NCBI GenBank assembly: GCA_946480295.1
Contig: CAMLIT010000093.1
Location: 1-16,981 of the forward strand
Source: an uncultured Gemmatimonadota bacterium
GTDB taxonomy: Bacteria; Gemmatimonadota; Gemmatimonadetes; Gemmatimonadales; Gemmatimonadaceae
Length of the DNA: 16,981 bases
Direction of reading: 5' to 3'
This document shows positions 16,682 through 16,981 of this stretch, one piece after another (position 1 is the first letter of the stretch; each line of letters starts with the position of its first letter). The notes beneath the pieces were generated by a model. It searched no databases and was not told where the DNA came from. It was given only the letters and a program-made list of their open reading frames with translations. The position numbers and the translations under genes are program-made.

Positions 16682-16695
16682 AGCTGTTTGACAAT
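16682..16695 (+). promoter_or_regulatory. boxA-like rRNA antitermination element
   Basis: AGCTGTTTGACAAT matches 11 of 14 positions of the E. coli-type rrn boxA (TGCTCTTTAACAAT). boxA RNA recruits NusB/S10 to protect untranslated rRNA transcripts from Rho. Its position, downstream of P2 and upstream of 16S, is correct. The TTGACA inside it looks like a -35 but lacks a partner -10. Confidence 0.7.
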
Positions 16696-16736
16696 CGAAT
16701 TTGGGAAGACGATGTGCGAGGCGATCTCGTCGATCC

Positions 16737-16817
16737 GGTTGCTGAAGAGCAGCATCCGGGGAGAGTTCAACTCTATCATTTCGTGATTTCGGATACGCTG
16801 TCTACGCGACAGCGTAT
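16737..16817 (+). other. Structured 16S leader with three hairpins
   Basis: Three hairpins follow boxA. GGTTGCTG (16737-16744) pairs with CAGCATCC (16750-16757) with one T-T mismatch. AGAGTT-C-AACTCT is a perfect 13-nt odd palindrome at 16762-16774. ATACGCTGTC (16793-16802) pairs perfectly with GACAGCGTAT (16808-16817) around loop TACGC. They are likely pre-16S leader structures involved in folding or processing. The region 16379-16849 holds no supported protein gene; it is entirely terminator, promoters and leader. Confidence 0.55.
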
Positions 16818-16849
16818 GACGGCGTGTCTGAGAGAGCTACATCAAACAC

Positions 16850-16981
16850 TTCTTGGAGAGTTTGATCCTGGCTCAGGACGAACGCTGGCGGCGTGCTTAA
16901 CACATGCAAGTCACGGGGGCCCGCAAGGGCAACCGGCGAACGGGTGCGTAACACGTGAGCAACCTGCCGCGCTCTGGGGGA
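16850..16981 (+). rRNA. rrs: 16S ribosomal RNA (5' end, 3' partial)
   Basis: The universal 5' motif AGAGTTTGATCCTGGCTCAG (27F site) is at 16857-16876, followed by GACGAACGCTGGCGGCGTGC, then TTAACACATGCAAGTC. Aligning the 27F site to E. coli positions 8-27 puts the mature 5' end at about 16850. A short V1 helix (GGGGGCCCGCAAGGGCAACC) and GAACGGGTGCGTAACACGTGAG follow; the gene runs off the window. The short V1 and overall sequence are compatible with Gemmatimonadota, which I could not verify. It is driven by the tandem promoters upstream. Confidence 0.98.

Noticed and set aside
16688..16716. TTGACA at 16688 as a third rRNA promoter
   Set aside because: The base at 17-nt spacing reads GATGTG, a poor -10, and the hexamer belongs to the boxA-like element.
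16389..16786. Short plus-strand open frames in the rRNA leader (16389-16691 and 16580-16786)
   Set aside because: They cross the tRNA terminator, promoters or boxA, lack recognisable sequence or ribosome sites, and lie in a region whose layout is explained by rRNA transcription.

Overview
The window is very GC-rich and gene-dense, with no mobile elements, CRISPR arrays or phage genes visible. It reads as a core housekeeping stretch of a diderm (LPS-making) bacterium. Gene content (lpxH, an lptE-like lipoprotein, a heptose-phosphate adenylyltransferase, a DUF5683-like exported protein), frequent GTG/TTG starts, and the short V1 helix of the 16S fragment at the right edge suggest Gemmatimonadota. 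That assignment is inference, because only about 130 nt of 16S are present.

Layout. (1) 1-4777: a translation/cofactor operon on the + strand, infB (5' end outside the window), ylxP (DUF503), rbfA, truB and ribF, tightly packed or overlapping. (2) 4763-7582: a promoter embedded in the end of ribF, then secD and secF joined by TAATG, closed by a GC-rich hairpin. (3) 7592-8380: tatD. (4) 8478-11447: ridA, selD, the selenocysteine tRNA gene selC, a DUF5683-like exported protein and murI. (5) 11382-12176 on the - strand: an lpxH-like phosphoesterase, convergent with and overlapping murI. (6) 12260-16056: a YbgC-type thioesterase, then an envelope/nucleotide operon: a lipoprotein of unknown function, an LptE-like lipoprotein, a small DUF4845-like membrane protein, rfaE2, rph and rdgB, mostly overlapping. 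(7) 16053-16419: a tRNA-Pro/Arg/Lys cluster with its own promoter and an intrinsic terminator. (8) 16482-16981: tandem rRNA promoters, a boxA-containing leader and the start of a 16S rRNA gene.

The most interesting point is the selenium module. The selD reading frame is interrupted by a TGA at 8921-8923, exactly where the catalytic Cys/Sec of selenophosphate synthetase belongs (CAG-U-AAKLGP). A small stem-loop that fits the bacterial SECIS rules follows it. The tRNA-Sec gene that would decode this codon starts 3 nt after the selD stop. Ordinary gene calling would start selD at the TTG at 8933 and lose the active site. SelD is therefore probably itself a selenoprotein, cotranscribed with the tRNA that its product helps to charge. 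SelA and SelB are not in the window.

Other points worth a look are a probably leaderless lpxH promoter, tandem rRNA promoters with an inverted repeat in one spacer, two GC-rich intergenic hairpins without U-tracts, and the poorly characterised envelope proteins between ybgC and rfaE2.
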